A stretch of DNA of 64,000 nt, from NCBI GenBank assembly GCA_002786025.1, contig NHNW01000040.1, positions 186,001 through 250,000 on the forward strand. Direction: 5' to 3'. The stretch comes from Zasmidium citrigriseum. Lineage: Eukaryota > Ascomycota > Dothideomycetes > Mycosphaerellales > Mycosphaerellaceae. Positions 1-9,019 of this stretch are shown piece by piece (position 1 is the first letter of the stretch; the number at the start of each line of letters is the position of its first letter). The position numbers were made by a program, and so were the translations under genes. A model generated the notes under the pieces. That model worked only from the letters and a program-made list of their open reading frames with translations. It made no database searches and was not told the origin of the DNA.

Positions 1-436
1 CCGCCAAATACGGCAAGAGGCCCTTGAACTCTTCTACTCATCAAAACCCTTCACATTCGACTTTCGATGGCATAAAGACATCGAATCTGCGCGCCGTTGG
101 CTTCACTGCCAAGACGAGATTGCCATCTCATCGATGAGAAAGGTCATTTTCAGACATGGCTCTCTGAACCCCGAGCATCATGCTCTGATCGCTATCGACT
201 TGAGGAAAGGGAATGTCTCAATCCAAGACAATGCCTTCGAGTCGTGTCTTGAAGGGGAGGTGCTACCACTACTGGTCGGGAAACTGTGTGTAATCGTCGA
301 CGATCTGGAGAGCGTGGGTAGCAGGAAGATCTTGACGAAAGGGGCCTTTGGAAGGATGCTCGATGCTCTTTCCATGATGTTTGGCGCACGATGGCCAGGA
401 GCGATCCCGATCACATTGTGTCATTCACTGTACTAG
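1..436 (+). CDS. 2EXR/F-box-like small protein, 5' truncated
   Basis: The reading frame is already open at base 2 and runs to a TAG at 434-436, so the start lies outside the window. The first visible residues read RQIRQEALELFYSSKPFTF. Such a strand-helix segment follows the N-terminal 2EXR/F-box-like motif (LPxELRxxIY) in a large family of small proteins common in Mycosphaerellales; the motif itself would lie upstream. No enzyme motif is visible. Members of this family have no established biochemical role. The next gene downstream (860) has the full motif, so the two may be tandem family members. The frame is convincing; the family call rests on the RQEAL..FY segment alone. Confidence 0.6.
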   Translation, partial: RQIRQEALELFYSSKPFTFDFRWHKDIESARRWLHCQDEIAISSMRKVIFRHGSLNPEHHALIAIDLRKGNVSIQDNAFESCLEGEVLPLLVGKLCVIVDDLESVGSRKILTKGAFGRMLDALSMMFGARWPGAIPITLCHSLY

Positions 437-859
437 ATGGACTGGATCATGTTGCGAGGACAATCACATTGTTCCACAATTAGGGTTCGCCTACTCGACA
501 GCAACGTTCTACTGGCCTTTGTTCTACGGAGCGGCGGTCGAGTAGGGTACAGAATCTTCGAGGAGACTTGAGCTCTGTGCATGGTCTCAGAGCTGGAACT
601 GTCTCCTGTCTAAGACACTACAACAAAGGTCTACGACAACACCGAGGCGAGCACATTCACGCCGTCTACGTATGGATACCATGGAGGATGGCATTAAAGC
701 AATGGATCTGCTCGAGATCTTGAATTCAAAACAGATCAATTCAAAAAATCGACACTCGACCTTCACTACTCCCATCCTCCTGGTATATTCGCTGGCCGAA
801 GTACCGTCTTGTCTTTGCAACCACACAACACCGAACTCGCACCTACCACGAACCTCGCT
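437..859. other. Intergenic gap
   Basis: This gap lies between two 2EXR-type genes on the same strand. A short open frame from 672 is a frame-shifted shadow reaching into the next gene. I see no RNA gene or repeat. Confidence 0.5.
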
Positions 860-1483
860 ATGGCTTTCAACTACTTCAACCTACTCGCCCTTCCCGCTGA
901 GCTGCGCATCATGATCTACGAGCAGTACCTGCAAGACGACTTCAACGCTCCAGAATGGTTTCAACAGCAGGTGGAAGGCATGCAGCTCCCAGCCCCAACA
1001 CTGGCTCAGGCGAATCACCAGATTCGAGCAGAATGCTTGCCACTATACTACCATCGAATGTCCGTCACCATGAACCTTGTGACCCGCCTTCAATTCTGGA
1101 GGGCCTGGCGCTGGAACGTCCCCAACTACGTCTTGGAGGGACTTCGCAACTTCACTATCGTCGGACCTCGACTCTGTGATGGAGTCGAGCACGACAGGAT
1201 CATCATTAACTTGAACAACAATGTCACTCCAGTAAGATATGGCGATCAACTCCAGGGACATCACATTGGCGGCTGCGATTGCATCGGGCCATATCAGGCT
1301 GCGATTCAACGTGTTGCAAGAGTCCTGCGCGTGGGCCAGCGTCCAGGGACCAGAACGATTATGACGAAGTGGAAGCTTCTCCGAATCTGGCGGATTGTAT
1401 TGAACGTCAAGTTGCCTCCGCCGCCCCCTGAGGATAAAGATGATGACATCAAGCTGTTTGACACATTCATGAAGGACGACTAG
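860..1483 (+). CDS. 2EXR/F-box-like hypothetical protein (207 aa)
   Basis: The protein begins MAFNYFNLLALPAELRIMIY. The LPAELRIMIYE segment is the hallmark of the fungal 2EXR/F-box-like N-terminus. It is followed by a QANHQIRAECLPLYY segment, the usual second conserved block. The frame is open from a TTG at 809, but 860 is the first in-frame ATG and puts the motif near the N-terminus, as in relatives. The C-terminus is proline-rich (PPPPP) and acidic. There are no introns. The function is unknown; F-box-like proteins can recruit substrates to SCF ubiquitin ligases, but no partner can be inferred here. Confidence 0.7.
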   Translation: MAFNYFNLLALPAELRIMIYEQYLQDDFNAPEWFQQQVEGMQLPAPTLAQANHQIRAECLPLYYHRMSVTMNLVTRLQFWRAWRWNVPNYVLEGLRNFTIVGPRLCDGVEHDRIIINLNNNVTPVRYGDQLQGHHIGGCDCIGPYQAAIQRVARVLRVGQRPGTRTIMTKWKLLRIWRIVLNVKLPPPPPEDKDDDIKLFDTFMKDD

Positions 1484-2202
1484 ATGCGAGGGACCAAGAA
1501 GTGATTGGGTCCACGTCTGAGGTAGGATCAGACACCATCACAGATAGACAAGTATGCATTCAACTTGATTGACATATTGAAAGGCCAGTCCAGATCCAAT
1601 CATGTCAGTGTCAAGACCAGACAGAGCGGCATTTTACATGTGATCAAAACGCCCAAGCTTCGCGCTAACGCAGGCGACTAAAGGAACTGATGCGAGCGCT
1701 TACCGGAAGAAGTCCAAGGACCCCAATCCATCCCAAAATACACAATCCTCATGCTGACCTGACTAACAACTTTCGAAAGCAGATCCAACATTAGGACATC
1801 TCAGGGCACACCCGTCCAGACCAACCCAACCGCTACACATCGATGAAGGGAGACTCGATCAAAACCCTAGACGCCTCTCAACAGAAGCATCGTCTCACAC
1901 CTCACCCATCAGGCATTCTCGCAACCGGATCGGAGGCTCCGGCAAGACAAGCCAGGGCCTGACTTCCATCCCTCACACGAAACAGGGCAAAGCTGGTACA
2001 CGCAGCTTCGGATTTTTCGTTTAGCGGCTCCAGCTTCGCTGCACAAAGGCATAGGTGGTTTGCGGGCCTGAAATGATCCATTCTGTGCAGGATGTCAGCA
2101 TCTAATCCGTCGGATGCCTGGAAGATGGATATAAGAATGCTGCATGTGCTGTTTTGATCGCCAGACTCAACCCTCATTCAACATCGTATATCTCAACACA
2201 AT
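1484..2202. other. Intergenic gap and SDR promoter
   Basis: No credible gene is visible. A minus-strand frame at 1902-2177 has no recognisable content. The 3' end holds a TATA-like element just upstream of the SDR gene. Confidence 0.5.
2130..2135 (+). promoter_or_regulatory. TATA-like element of the SDR gene
   Basis: A TATAAG hexamer lies 73 bases before the ATG at 2203, at a plausible spacing for a fungal TATA box with a short leader. Confidence 0.35.
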
Positions 2203-3102
2203 ATGACTGAGCCTATTATCGTCATCATCGGTGCTGGAGGCTGCGGCTTAGCAGCTGCCCGTCGACTAGCCGGAGGAAGAAAGATCGTAATCGGCAGTCG
2301 TTCACACAAGAGCCTGGAAGCCGCAAAGTCCTCCCTCGAATGGGAAGGCCACCAAGTCGAAACCATCCAAGTCGACGTCAGCGACTGCGACTCCGTCAAC
2401 AGCTTCGCAAAGCAAGCTGCAGCAACAGGCAAGATCGAGGCGATCGTCCACACTTCAGCTGTCTCTCCAGCCCAAAGCGCCGGAGATGTCGACAAGATCC
2501 TCAAAACAAACCTTCTTGGGACAGCCTATGTCATCGACGCCTTTCTGCCATTCGTCAGCCACGGCAGCTCCCTCATCATTATCTCGAGTATCGCGGCACA
2601 CATGGTCTCTCTAGGACTCACGCCAATAACTCCAGCTCTCGAGGGACACTTCGCCACAGCGCCCTCATCTGAACTCCTTTCCCACTCAGACCTCAAGACG
2701 ACCCATATCCGAGACGGCCGCGCAGCATACACAATCTCCAAACGAGCCAACAACCTCCGAGTCCAAGGTTTCGTGCAAGCTTACGGCGAGAAAGGCGCTC
2801 GTATCAACAGCGTATCGCCATGCCTCATCATGACCAAGATGGGCTGGGACGAAGTAAAGCACTCGGCCCATCCTGAAGCAATGAACTGGATGAGGGATTG
2901 TGGCGGGATCAAGAGGCATGCGACCCCTGAGGATGTGGCTACCGCTGTTGCTTTTCTTGCGTCGAGAGATGCGTCGTTTATCTCTGGGACCGATATTTTG
3001 CTGGATGGAGGCTCGATGGCTGGTATGAAATGGAACCCGGTGCCGGAATGGGCTGCTATGATGAACGCTGTTCGGGCGCAGCTCAATGGTTCGTCTTCTT
3101 GA
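2203..3102 (+). CDS. Short-chain dehydrogenase/reductase
   Basis: This is an uninterrupted 299-aa SDR with a Rossmann fold binding NAD(P). The N-terminal strand is followed by GAGGCGLA (residues 10-17), a variant of the usual TGxxxGxG loop. The catalytic set is visible as N103 (KTNLLG), S128/S129 (ISSIAA), Y176 and K180 (AYTISK). A DGG motif near the C-terminus (LLDGGSMAG) is typical of classical SDRs. The segment between the serine and the Y-x3-K motif is longer than usual (about 45 residues) and may shape the substrate pocket. The substrate cannot be read from sequence. It is not in an obvious metabolic cluster. A TATA-like element lies 73 bases upstream. Confidence 0.88.
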   Translation: MTEPIIVIIGAGGCGLAAARRLAGGRKIVIGSRSHKSLEAAKSSLEWEGHQVETIQVDVSDCDSVNSFAKQAAATGKIEAIVHTSAVSPAQSAGDVDKILKTNLLGTAYVIDAFLPFVSHGSSLIIISSIAAHMVSLGLTPITPALEGHFATAPSSELLSHSDLKTTHIRDGRAAYTISKRANNLRVQGFVQAYGEKGARINSVSPCLIMTKMGWDEVKHSAHPEAMNWMRDCGGIKRHATPEDVATAVAFLASRDASFISGTDILLDGGSMAGMKWNPVPEWAAMMNAVRAQLNGSSS

Positions 3103-3512
3103 GTAGTTGGTAGATGCTTGAAGCTGAAACTTCCCCTCTCTTTGCTCTCCTTTCTTCTACCCTTCTTGAAAGATATCATTGACCCGCCAAAGGGGCTCTT
3201 GGCAGGTGAATTTGTTGCGGCTGCCACAAGCTGCTCCAGCGTGGCTCCAGTAATGCACGCTCGGGTGCCTTTGTCCAGTCGATCGCTAGGCAGCATGATT
3301 CTGACATATATATTCACAGCCTCGCCAACCTCTCCCACATCTTCATATCTTGCCAAGCAATGTCTCGCTCCTTCACATTGATTGGCGCGGCGTCAACTTC
3401 CGCATTGGAGCTCTTTCCGAATCGGGTCTCCCTTCCTTCACCTTGGCTCCTGACACTTCATCTCCTTGCTCTTCACATTGTAATTCAATGACTTGTCTCC
3501 TCGCATCTGCTC
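3103..3512. other. Intergenic gap
   Basis: The gap lies between the SDR and the MFS gene. It is rich in CT runs toward its 3' end, as expected of a fungal promoter and leader. No gene is visible. Confidence 0.5.
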
Positions 3513-4969
3513 ATGGACGCCACAGCGCCGCTCCTCCACGACGGCGATAGACGACAGTCAAGCGCGGAGAGAGCGGCATTGGAATCCATGGACAACATGC
3601 GACTGAATGGCGCTGCCTTGCGATTCTATGGCCAACTGTTCGGAACGCTGCTGAGCTTCTACATAAGTGGACTCGAAATGAGTGCTATTGGCGTCAGTAT
3701 TGCCTTGATCGTGGCAATTGCGATGAACTGACATGTTATGGTAGGTTCTTCTTCCAGAAGTGAGTAGCCTTTAGCTGGCCCGTCTTATCGAGATCCTGAC
3801 CAAATCAGTTCCAAGATCAGTACGCTCTTTCCGATAGCAGCGCGGCATCAATCTTCGTAACTGCCGTACTGGGCTACCTGCTAGCAACAGTAGTAACGGA
3901 TTCCATCTCGACTCGATATGGCTATCGAGGCATCGCCTGGGTAGCGCCGACTACGCGTATCTTTGCCACGCTCCTGCTATTCCTTGGCCCTCCATTCGGG
4001 CTTCTACTCACTGAACTATTCCTGTTCGGCCTTGGGACTGGAGTGTCTGACGTCGGCTGGAATTCTTGGGCCGCCCAAGTGCGCCGTGCGAACGTTGTCC
4101 AAGGGTTGCTACATGGAGCGTTTGCATTTGGTGCTGTTTCTGGGCCAGTCCTTGCGGAGGCGAAGGTGAACGAACATGCATGGACGGAGCTCTTCGGCGT
4201 GCTGGTGAGAGACATCTTGTATTCGCCCCCCTCTTTGCCATGCTACTGCTAATGTGAGTCCAGGCGATCATGTCTGTCGTCGAGCTTCTGCTTCAGAGTT
4301 GGGCTTTCCGATTCTCATCGGCCATCTCGACGGAAACTTTGATAGGCTCCTTGAACGATGAGCCCCAAGGTAGCCTGTTCAAATCACGCGCAGCTTGGTT
4401 GTGTTGCGCATTTGGATTCGTATACAACAGTGCTGAAGGTGCTCACCACTGAAACCGTCTTCTATCCCCCAGACTGACAGATTCGTGCAGCCTCAATTAC
4501 CAACTGGATCGTAGAGTACATGCTCCGCTTCCTTGACGCCGACATTCCTCGAGCAGCTATGGCTTCGTCACTGTTCTGGACAGGCATGGGCATCGGACGT
4601 GTGGCCCTTGGCCCGATCACGGAATACCTGGGCCTTCGAAGCTCAGTCACCATCTATATTGCAGCGGCGATCGTGCTCCAGGTACTACTCAAGGTGGACA
4701 GATCGATCAACGCAGTGCTTGTCGTGCTCGCCTTCAGCGGACTATTCTTCGGACCTCTGTTCCCGTCGGTGGTCACGCTGCTGTCTCGTCGGGTTCCCGA
4801 GCATCACAGGGTCAAGGGAATAGCATCGATCATAGCATTGGCCCAAGTTGGAGCGGCTGCTGGTCCTGGGCTGGTTGGCGTGTTGGCTCAGACAGTTGGG
4901 ATCTCGCATTTGATCAGTCTGACTTTGAGCTTGTCGATAGCTTCTCTGATCATCTGGCGATTGATATAG
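3513..4969 (+). CDS. Major facilitator superfamily transporter (414 aa, five exons)
   Basis: The predicted exons are 3513-3692, 3745-3759, 3809-4204, 4264-4438 and 4491-4969, joining to 414 aa. Exon 2 is only 15 nt and encodes VLLPE; it completes the first loop of an MFS fold (SAIG-VLLPE-FQDQYALSD). Conserved segments include GLGTGVSDVGWNSW, HGAFAFGAVSGP and SLFWTGMGIGRVALG, which resemble fungal MFS proteins of the Bsc6-like group. Hydrophobic segments fit about 11-12 membrane helices, so it is a membrane transporter. The substrate is unknown. Intron 3 contains a canonical GCTAATG branch site. Skipping exon 2 would keep the reading frame, so it could act as a cassette exon. Confidence 0.8.
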
Positions 4970-5320
4970 ACATCGAGAATGTCCAGACCGAGTTTCTTCC
5001 AAATGCTTCGCCGTTATGATCGCAGCGTGTCCCACTGCGTTGTATCGTTCGCCTGGCGTGTCTTCGCGTGTCTTCTCATCGACGAGGTCTCCATGACGAG
5101 AAGTGCGTTCTGAACATTCAAGACACCTAAAGAGAAGAATTCAATGTTGTCGTCTCAATCGATAGTCATTGTTGACGCGAAAGGGAGCAAGTGACGCGTG
5201 AAAAGAAGCTGCGAAGTCCTTCACCGCCTTTGCCCCTCCATGAGTTCTGCCAGCCCCTCCAAAAAAGTTCAACCTCCGCCAATCTCACCACCAAACCAAC
5301 AACTCAGCACCTCACCCGCC
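4970..5320. other. Intergenic gap and ura5 leader
   Basis: No gene is visible. The ura5 frame is open upstream from 5198 (ATG-less until 5240), so part of this gap may be a 5' leader or an N-terminal extension. Confidence 0.4.
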
Positions 5321-6043
5321 ATGGCCTCCCCACTCCCACCCTGGAAGTCCGACCTCATCTCCCTCGCCCTCTCCTCCAACATCCTAACCTTCGGCACCTA
5401 CACCCTCAAATCCGGGCGCACCTCCCCCTACTTCGTAAACTGCGGCCTCTTCTCCCGCGCCCGCTTAATCCGCTCCATCAGCGGCGCCTACGCCCAAACC
5501 CTGCACTCTTATACTCTCACCAACCCAACCTTCACCTTCGACGTCCTCTTCGGGCCGGCGTACAAAGGGATCCCGCTCGCGGCGACGACGGCGGAGAAGT
5601 TAGCAGGTTTGGACGAGGAGAAATGGGGCGATGTGGGGTATACGTTTAATCGGAAGGAGGTGAAAGATCATGGGGAGGGGGGACTTATGGTGGGCGAGGG
5701 GTTGAAGGGGAAGAAAGTGGTGATTATTGATGATGTGATCACAGCTGGAACCGCGATAAGGGAGGCGATTGATATTATTAAGAGCCAGGGTGGGGAGTTG
5801 GTGGGGATCATTGTGGCTATTGATAGGCAGGAGAAATTGCCGAGTCAGAGCGAGAAGGAAGGGAAGGGGGATGATGGGACGCCGAGGGGCAGTGCGATTG
5901 GGGAGGTTGTTAGGGAGACAGGGGTTCCAGTGCTGGCGGTCTTGACGCTGGATGACATTGTTGCGGGGATGAAGGGGTTGGGGAGGGAGGAGGATGTGCA
6001 GAGGATGGAGGAGTATAGAAGCAAGTATGGGGCGACGGACTGA
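5321..6043 (+). CDS. ura5: Orotate phosphoribosyltransferase
   Basis: The enzyme transfers phosphoribose from PRPP to orotate to give OMP, the fifth step of UMP synthesis, in the cytosol. The 240-aa protein has the substrate loop SGRTSPYFVN near residue 31, the FGPAYKGIPLA block at 77-87, the flexible catalytic loop RKEVKDHGEGG at 111-121, and the PRPP-binding motif VVIIDDVITAGTA at 133-145. I chose the ATG at 5321 because its context (CGCCATGG) is strong and it matches the family's N-terminus. The same frame is open further upstream and contains another ATG at 5240, so a longer form is possible. The first third uses C-ending codons and the rest G-ending codons, an abrupt change discussed in the findings. 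Confidence 0.95.
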   Translation: MASPLPPWKSDLISLALSSNILTFGTYTLKSGRTSPYFVNCGLFSRARLIRSISGAYAQTLHSYTLTNPTFTFDVLFGPAYKGIPLAATTAEKLAGLDEEKWGDVGYTFNRKEVKDHGEGGLMVGEGLKGKKVVIIDDVITAGTAIREAIDIIKSQGGELVGIIVAIDRQEKLPSQSEKEGKGDDGTPRGSAIGEVVRETGVPVLAVLTLDDIVAGMKGLGREEDVQRMEEYRSKYGATD

Positions 6044-6502
6044 GAGGGCAGATCATCTGGTGGAATGAAGAAGATGCAGCATTGAGGGCTTCAACTGGAA
6101 AGAAGGGGATCCGAGAGAGATGGGATGGAAAAGATGGGAGTATGCCTCTCTTGAAAGTCGTCTCCGAACGACGGTATACCACTTTTAGACGAGAACGACG
6201 GCAGCTAGAGGCCTCTCAAGTGAAGCAGCACCAGCTTCAGGCAGACAGGAGCATGACTTGACGATCACCATGAACGACGAAGGGAAACAACCAAAACCAA
6301 ACCTCAAATTATGGATATCTTCAAAATGCTATTCACAAACGCAAGAGGCAGCCCCATTCCAAGACCTTCCGATCTACTGCTACAAACCCTCAAAAAACCC
6401 AACCGAGAATGACCCATATCAAACCCAAACTCCAAAGTGCCGTTCTGTCAATAATCCGGCATGCAAGCGTCATCCCTGTCGTCCCATCGTAGTCTCATAC
6501 CG
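6044..6502. other. Convergent intergenic gap
   Basis: This is the 3'-3' space between ura5 and the kinase-like gene. Open frames here lack recognisable content. Confidence 0.5.
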
Positions 6503-9019
6503 CTATGCTTCAAATTCATCATTTTCACTCTTCCTCCTGAGGGGCGACATCTGCCTTGGCGAAGTCGCATCCTCCTCCCTCCTCTCATCATCATCTTCAG
6601 GAACATAAGTCTTCTTTCTCTGCAAACGTGGCGTCTCGGTCAAATGCGAGCTGTCCAGGTCGAAATCTGGGTCCATGGTCTCGTCAAAGCCGGAGTCGGT
6701 ATGTACAAGGTCGGTCGGGTTTCCAGAGGTTTGGGGTTGTAGATTGGCGAGGCGTTTGTTGGTGATGGGGGATGCGGGTCTACGTTCGAAGGCGTCGATG
6801 GGGGAAACCTCGCTAGACATCGCTGCTTGTGAGCCGCCACCTTCATGTGGAGAGAGCTTTCGAGAGCCGCGGCGGCTGTCTGGAGACTCCTCAGACAATG
6901 ACGTGGCGCTGGATGCTGTCTTGCCATACGGTGAGCTTCGACGTCGTCTGCTCGAGACGGGCGAACGGCCTCGACTCCTCCTGCCAATGACCCACGAGCC
7001 CGAGCTCTCAAAGCGATAGGTGCTCGATGCTGGATTTGATCCAGGATTGACGTAGGTGACCTGATCCGAGTTGTAGTGAGAAGGTCCTGCATCTCCTCTG
7101 CGACAATCTTTCACTTCATCGATCGTCATGGCGAGTTTCGGATCGATGTACTCCTTCGCCGAGCGATGCGTAGTCGACTCGCTGTGATCTGAGACTTGCA
7201 AATCGTGCTGGAAGTCCACAGATGCCCGTCTTGAGGAAGGCGGCAGACCAGCATCCTCAGGGAACAGTCGAAGAAGCTGCTTCGCGCCCAATCGTCCTTG
7301 AGGCCGTTCACTGAGACAAATCTTGACCATCTCCCGGAAGTAATCAGGAATCTCCTCAAACACATCCGGCAGAGGTCGCTCCACTCGTTCAGGCTCATCG
7401 GCTTCCTCCGCAAGCGCCCAAAGTACCATTCCAAGCTGGAAGAGATCCGTCTTGACACCGATGCACATACCGATGCGTTGCCCGCTGTCAATCAGTCTTC
7501 CCAGTTCAGGCGGTTCCCAGCCCACTGGACAGCCTCTGCGGTTAATATCGATGATCTGTGCCCTGTCATCCTCATCAATGACGATATTCGAAAGGGTGAA
7601 GTCGCCCTGCACGAAGCCCGCCTCATGGACATCCGCGAGGCCATTCACGATCTGCTTCGCCCACTTCTCTCTTCGGTGCCAAGGTAGTGAAGATGTGCCT
7701 CGAAAGTCATAGATCATGTCCACCAGAGCGCCCTGTGAAGCATACGAGATGAGCAAGCCCTTCACGAGCTCACCCCGATCATCAGTAACCAGCCCTTCTA
7801 GCTGAACGACGTTCTCAGTTCCAAGAAGAGCATCAAGCGCATTGACCTCATAGAGAAACTCATCCACCGTGTCAGGGCCAGGAATCTCTTTCTTAATCAC
7901 CACCCGCCCTCCAAGTCGAACTTTGTACACGAAGCCGGAAAGATGCGAGTCAAAGTCCAGCGCAGTCTCATTGAACCTCGGACACTGCACATGGTGGAAC
8001 AGCGATATAGGTGGATACTGAATGATCTCATTCGCATCCTCTCGCACATGGACATGCAACTGTCCATCCTCAGGCGTGGTCTCGAGCTTCAGATTAGTGA
8101 CGGTGTCATAGTACTGAATATCAGGCAACGAGTCTCGGATCGCTTCGTAGATGCGCATGCTTTTGTCACGCTGGAAATGCAGAGTAGAAAGATCGGCTTC
8201 TAAAGAATCCTCTGGCGCATTTCGATAGTCCAGTGATATCGTTATGCGTCGCCATTGATTCGGTCGCTCTGCGTATGTCACGAAGAACTTTTCTCGATTC
8301 GACTTATCTCGGAAGTGCATGCTGAGGTTGAGGATCCATCGACGTTCGAATTCTTCCTGCAGGGACGTCTTGTCGATGGCGCTGTCGATTATGTCCTCGT
8401 CATCTATTAAAGGACTTTGCTCGACAGTCTCCGGAATGTCCAGTGGCGGGAGAACTCTTCTCGATTGCTTTGGCGAGGCGTTGACATTGTCAGGTACATC
8501 GTCACTAGAAGGCACAGGATCGCACTCGTTCGATTGCGTGACATTGGGCGCCGAAACAGAGGGTATCGGAACAGGCCTGGGAGACAGATGGCGACTGGCA
8601 CTCGCACCACGACTTCGACGACGGTCCGCACTCAACGTTCTTCGTTCATTGGGCGATGGCTCGACTTCCAACAACTTCTCTCTCTTCTCAGACTCCCTCC
8701 TACGGAATGTCTGAGGCCGAGGCAAGGACGGAATAGCTCTCCTCGAAACCTCAGGTTCTGGCAGACTCGGCCGTCTCTGCGAAGGGAAATACTCAGGTAT
8801 GTTTGCCAGCTCCGTAGGCGCTGTCGCCGGTAACGCCGCAGGATCATTCGCCTCTCCATGATGTCGCTTGAGCGAACTCAAAGCATTCTTAAGCAGGTTC
8901 GAGGGCCGTCTCAGACGCTTATGGTGAGGCAGGTCCTCCGCACAGCCCATCTCTTGTTGCAACGAGGGGTCGACATCGTTCGCGTTGTGATTGTTCGCAA
9001 AGGAGAAGAGGTGCGGCAT
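6503..9019 (-). CDS. Protein kinase-like protein with altered catalytic loop (838 aa)
   Basis: The ATG at 9019 is the first in-frame ATG. The protein has a long basic, Ser/Pro-rich N-terminus, a conserved module at about 218-335, a kinase-like fold at about 340-610, and a disordered Ser/Arg-rich C-terminus. Kinase landmarks are a VVIKKE lysine (376/377), a helix-C glutamate (E391), and a catalytic loop reading VQGDFTLSN with D473 and N478 kept. The HRD His-Arg are replaced by Val-Gln-Gly and the DFG motif reads DIN (D491). The APE region is WEPPELG. It could be an active atypical kinase, since Lys, both Asp and Asn are kept, or a signalling scaffold. The family is fungal and uncharacterised as far as I recognise. 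Confidence 0.75.
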   Translation of the reverse strand: MPHLFSFANNHNANDVDPSLQQEMGCAEDLPHHKRLRRPSNLLKNALSSLKRHHGEANDPAALPATAPTELANIPEYFPSQRRPSLPEPEVSRRAIPSLPRPQTFRRRESEKREKLLEVEPSPNERRTLSADRRRSRGASASRHLSPRPVPIPSVSAPNVTQSNECDPVPSSDDVPDNVNASPKQSRRVLPPLDIPETVEQSPLIDDEDIIDSAIDKTSLQEEFERRWILNLSMHFRDKSNREKFFVTYAERPNQWRRITISLDYRNAPEDSLEADLSTLHFQRDKSMRIYEAIRDSLPDIQYYDTVTNLKLETTPEDGQLHVHVREDANEIIQYPPISLFHHVQCPRFNETALDFDSHLSGFVYKVRLGGRVVIKKEIPGPDTVDEFLYEVNALDALLGTENVVQLEGLVTDDRGELVKGLLISYASQGALVDMIYDFRGTSSLPWHRREKWAKQIVNGLADVHEAGFVQGDFTLSNIVIDEDDRAQIIDINRRGCPVGWEPPELGRLIDSGQRIGMCIGVKTDLFQLGMVLWALAEEADEPERVERPLPDVFEEIPDYFREMVKICLSERPQGRLGAKQLLRLFPEDAGLPPSSRRASVDFQHDLQVSDHSESTTHRSAKEYIDPKLAMTIDEVKDCRRGDAGPSHYNSDQVTYVNPGSNPASSTYRFESSGSWVIGRRSRGRSPVSSRRRRSSPYGKTASSATSLSEESPDSRRGSRKLSPHEGGGSQAAMSSEVSPIDAFERRPASPITNKRLANLQPQTSGNPTDLVHTDSGFDETMDPDFDLDSSHLTETPRLQRKKTYVPEDDDERREEDATSPRQMSPLRRKSENDEFEA

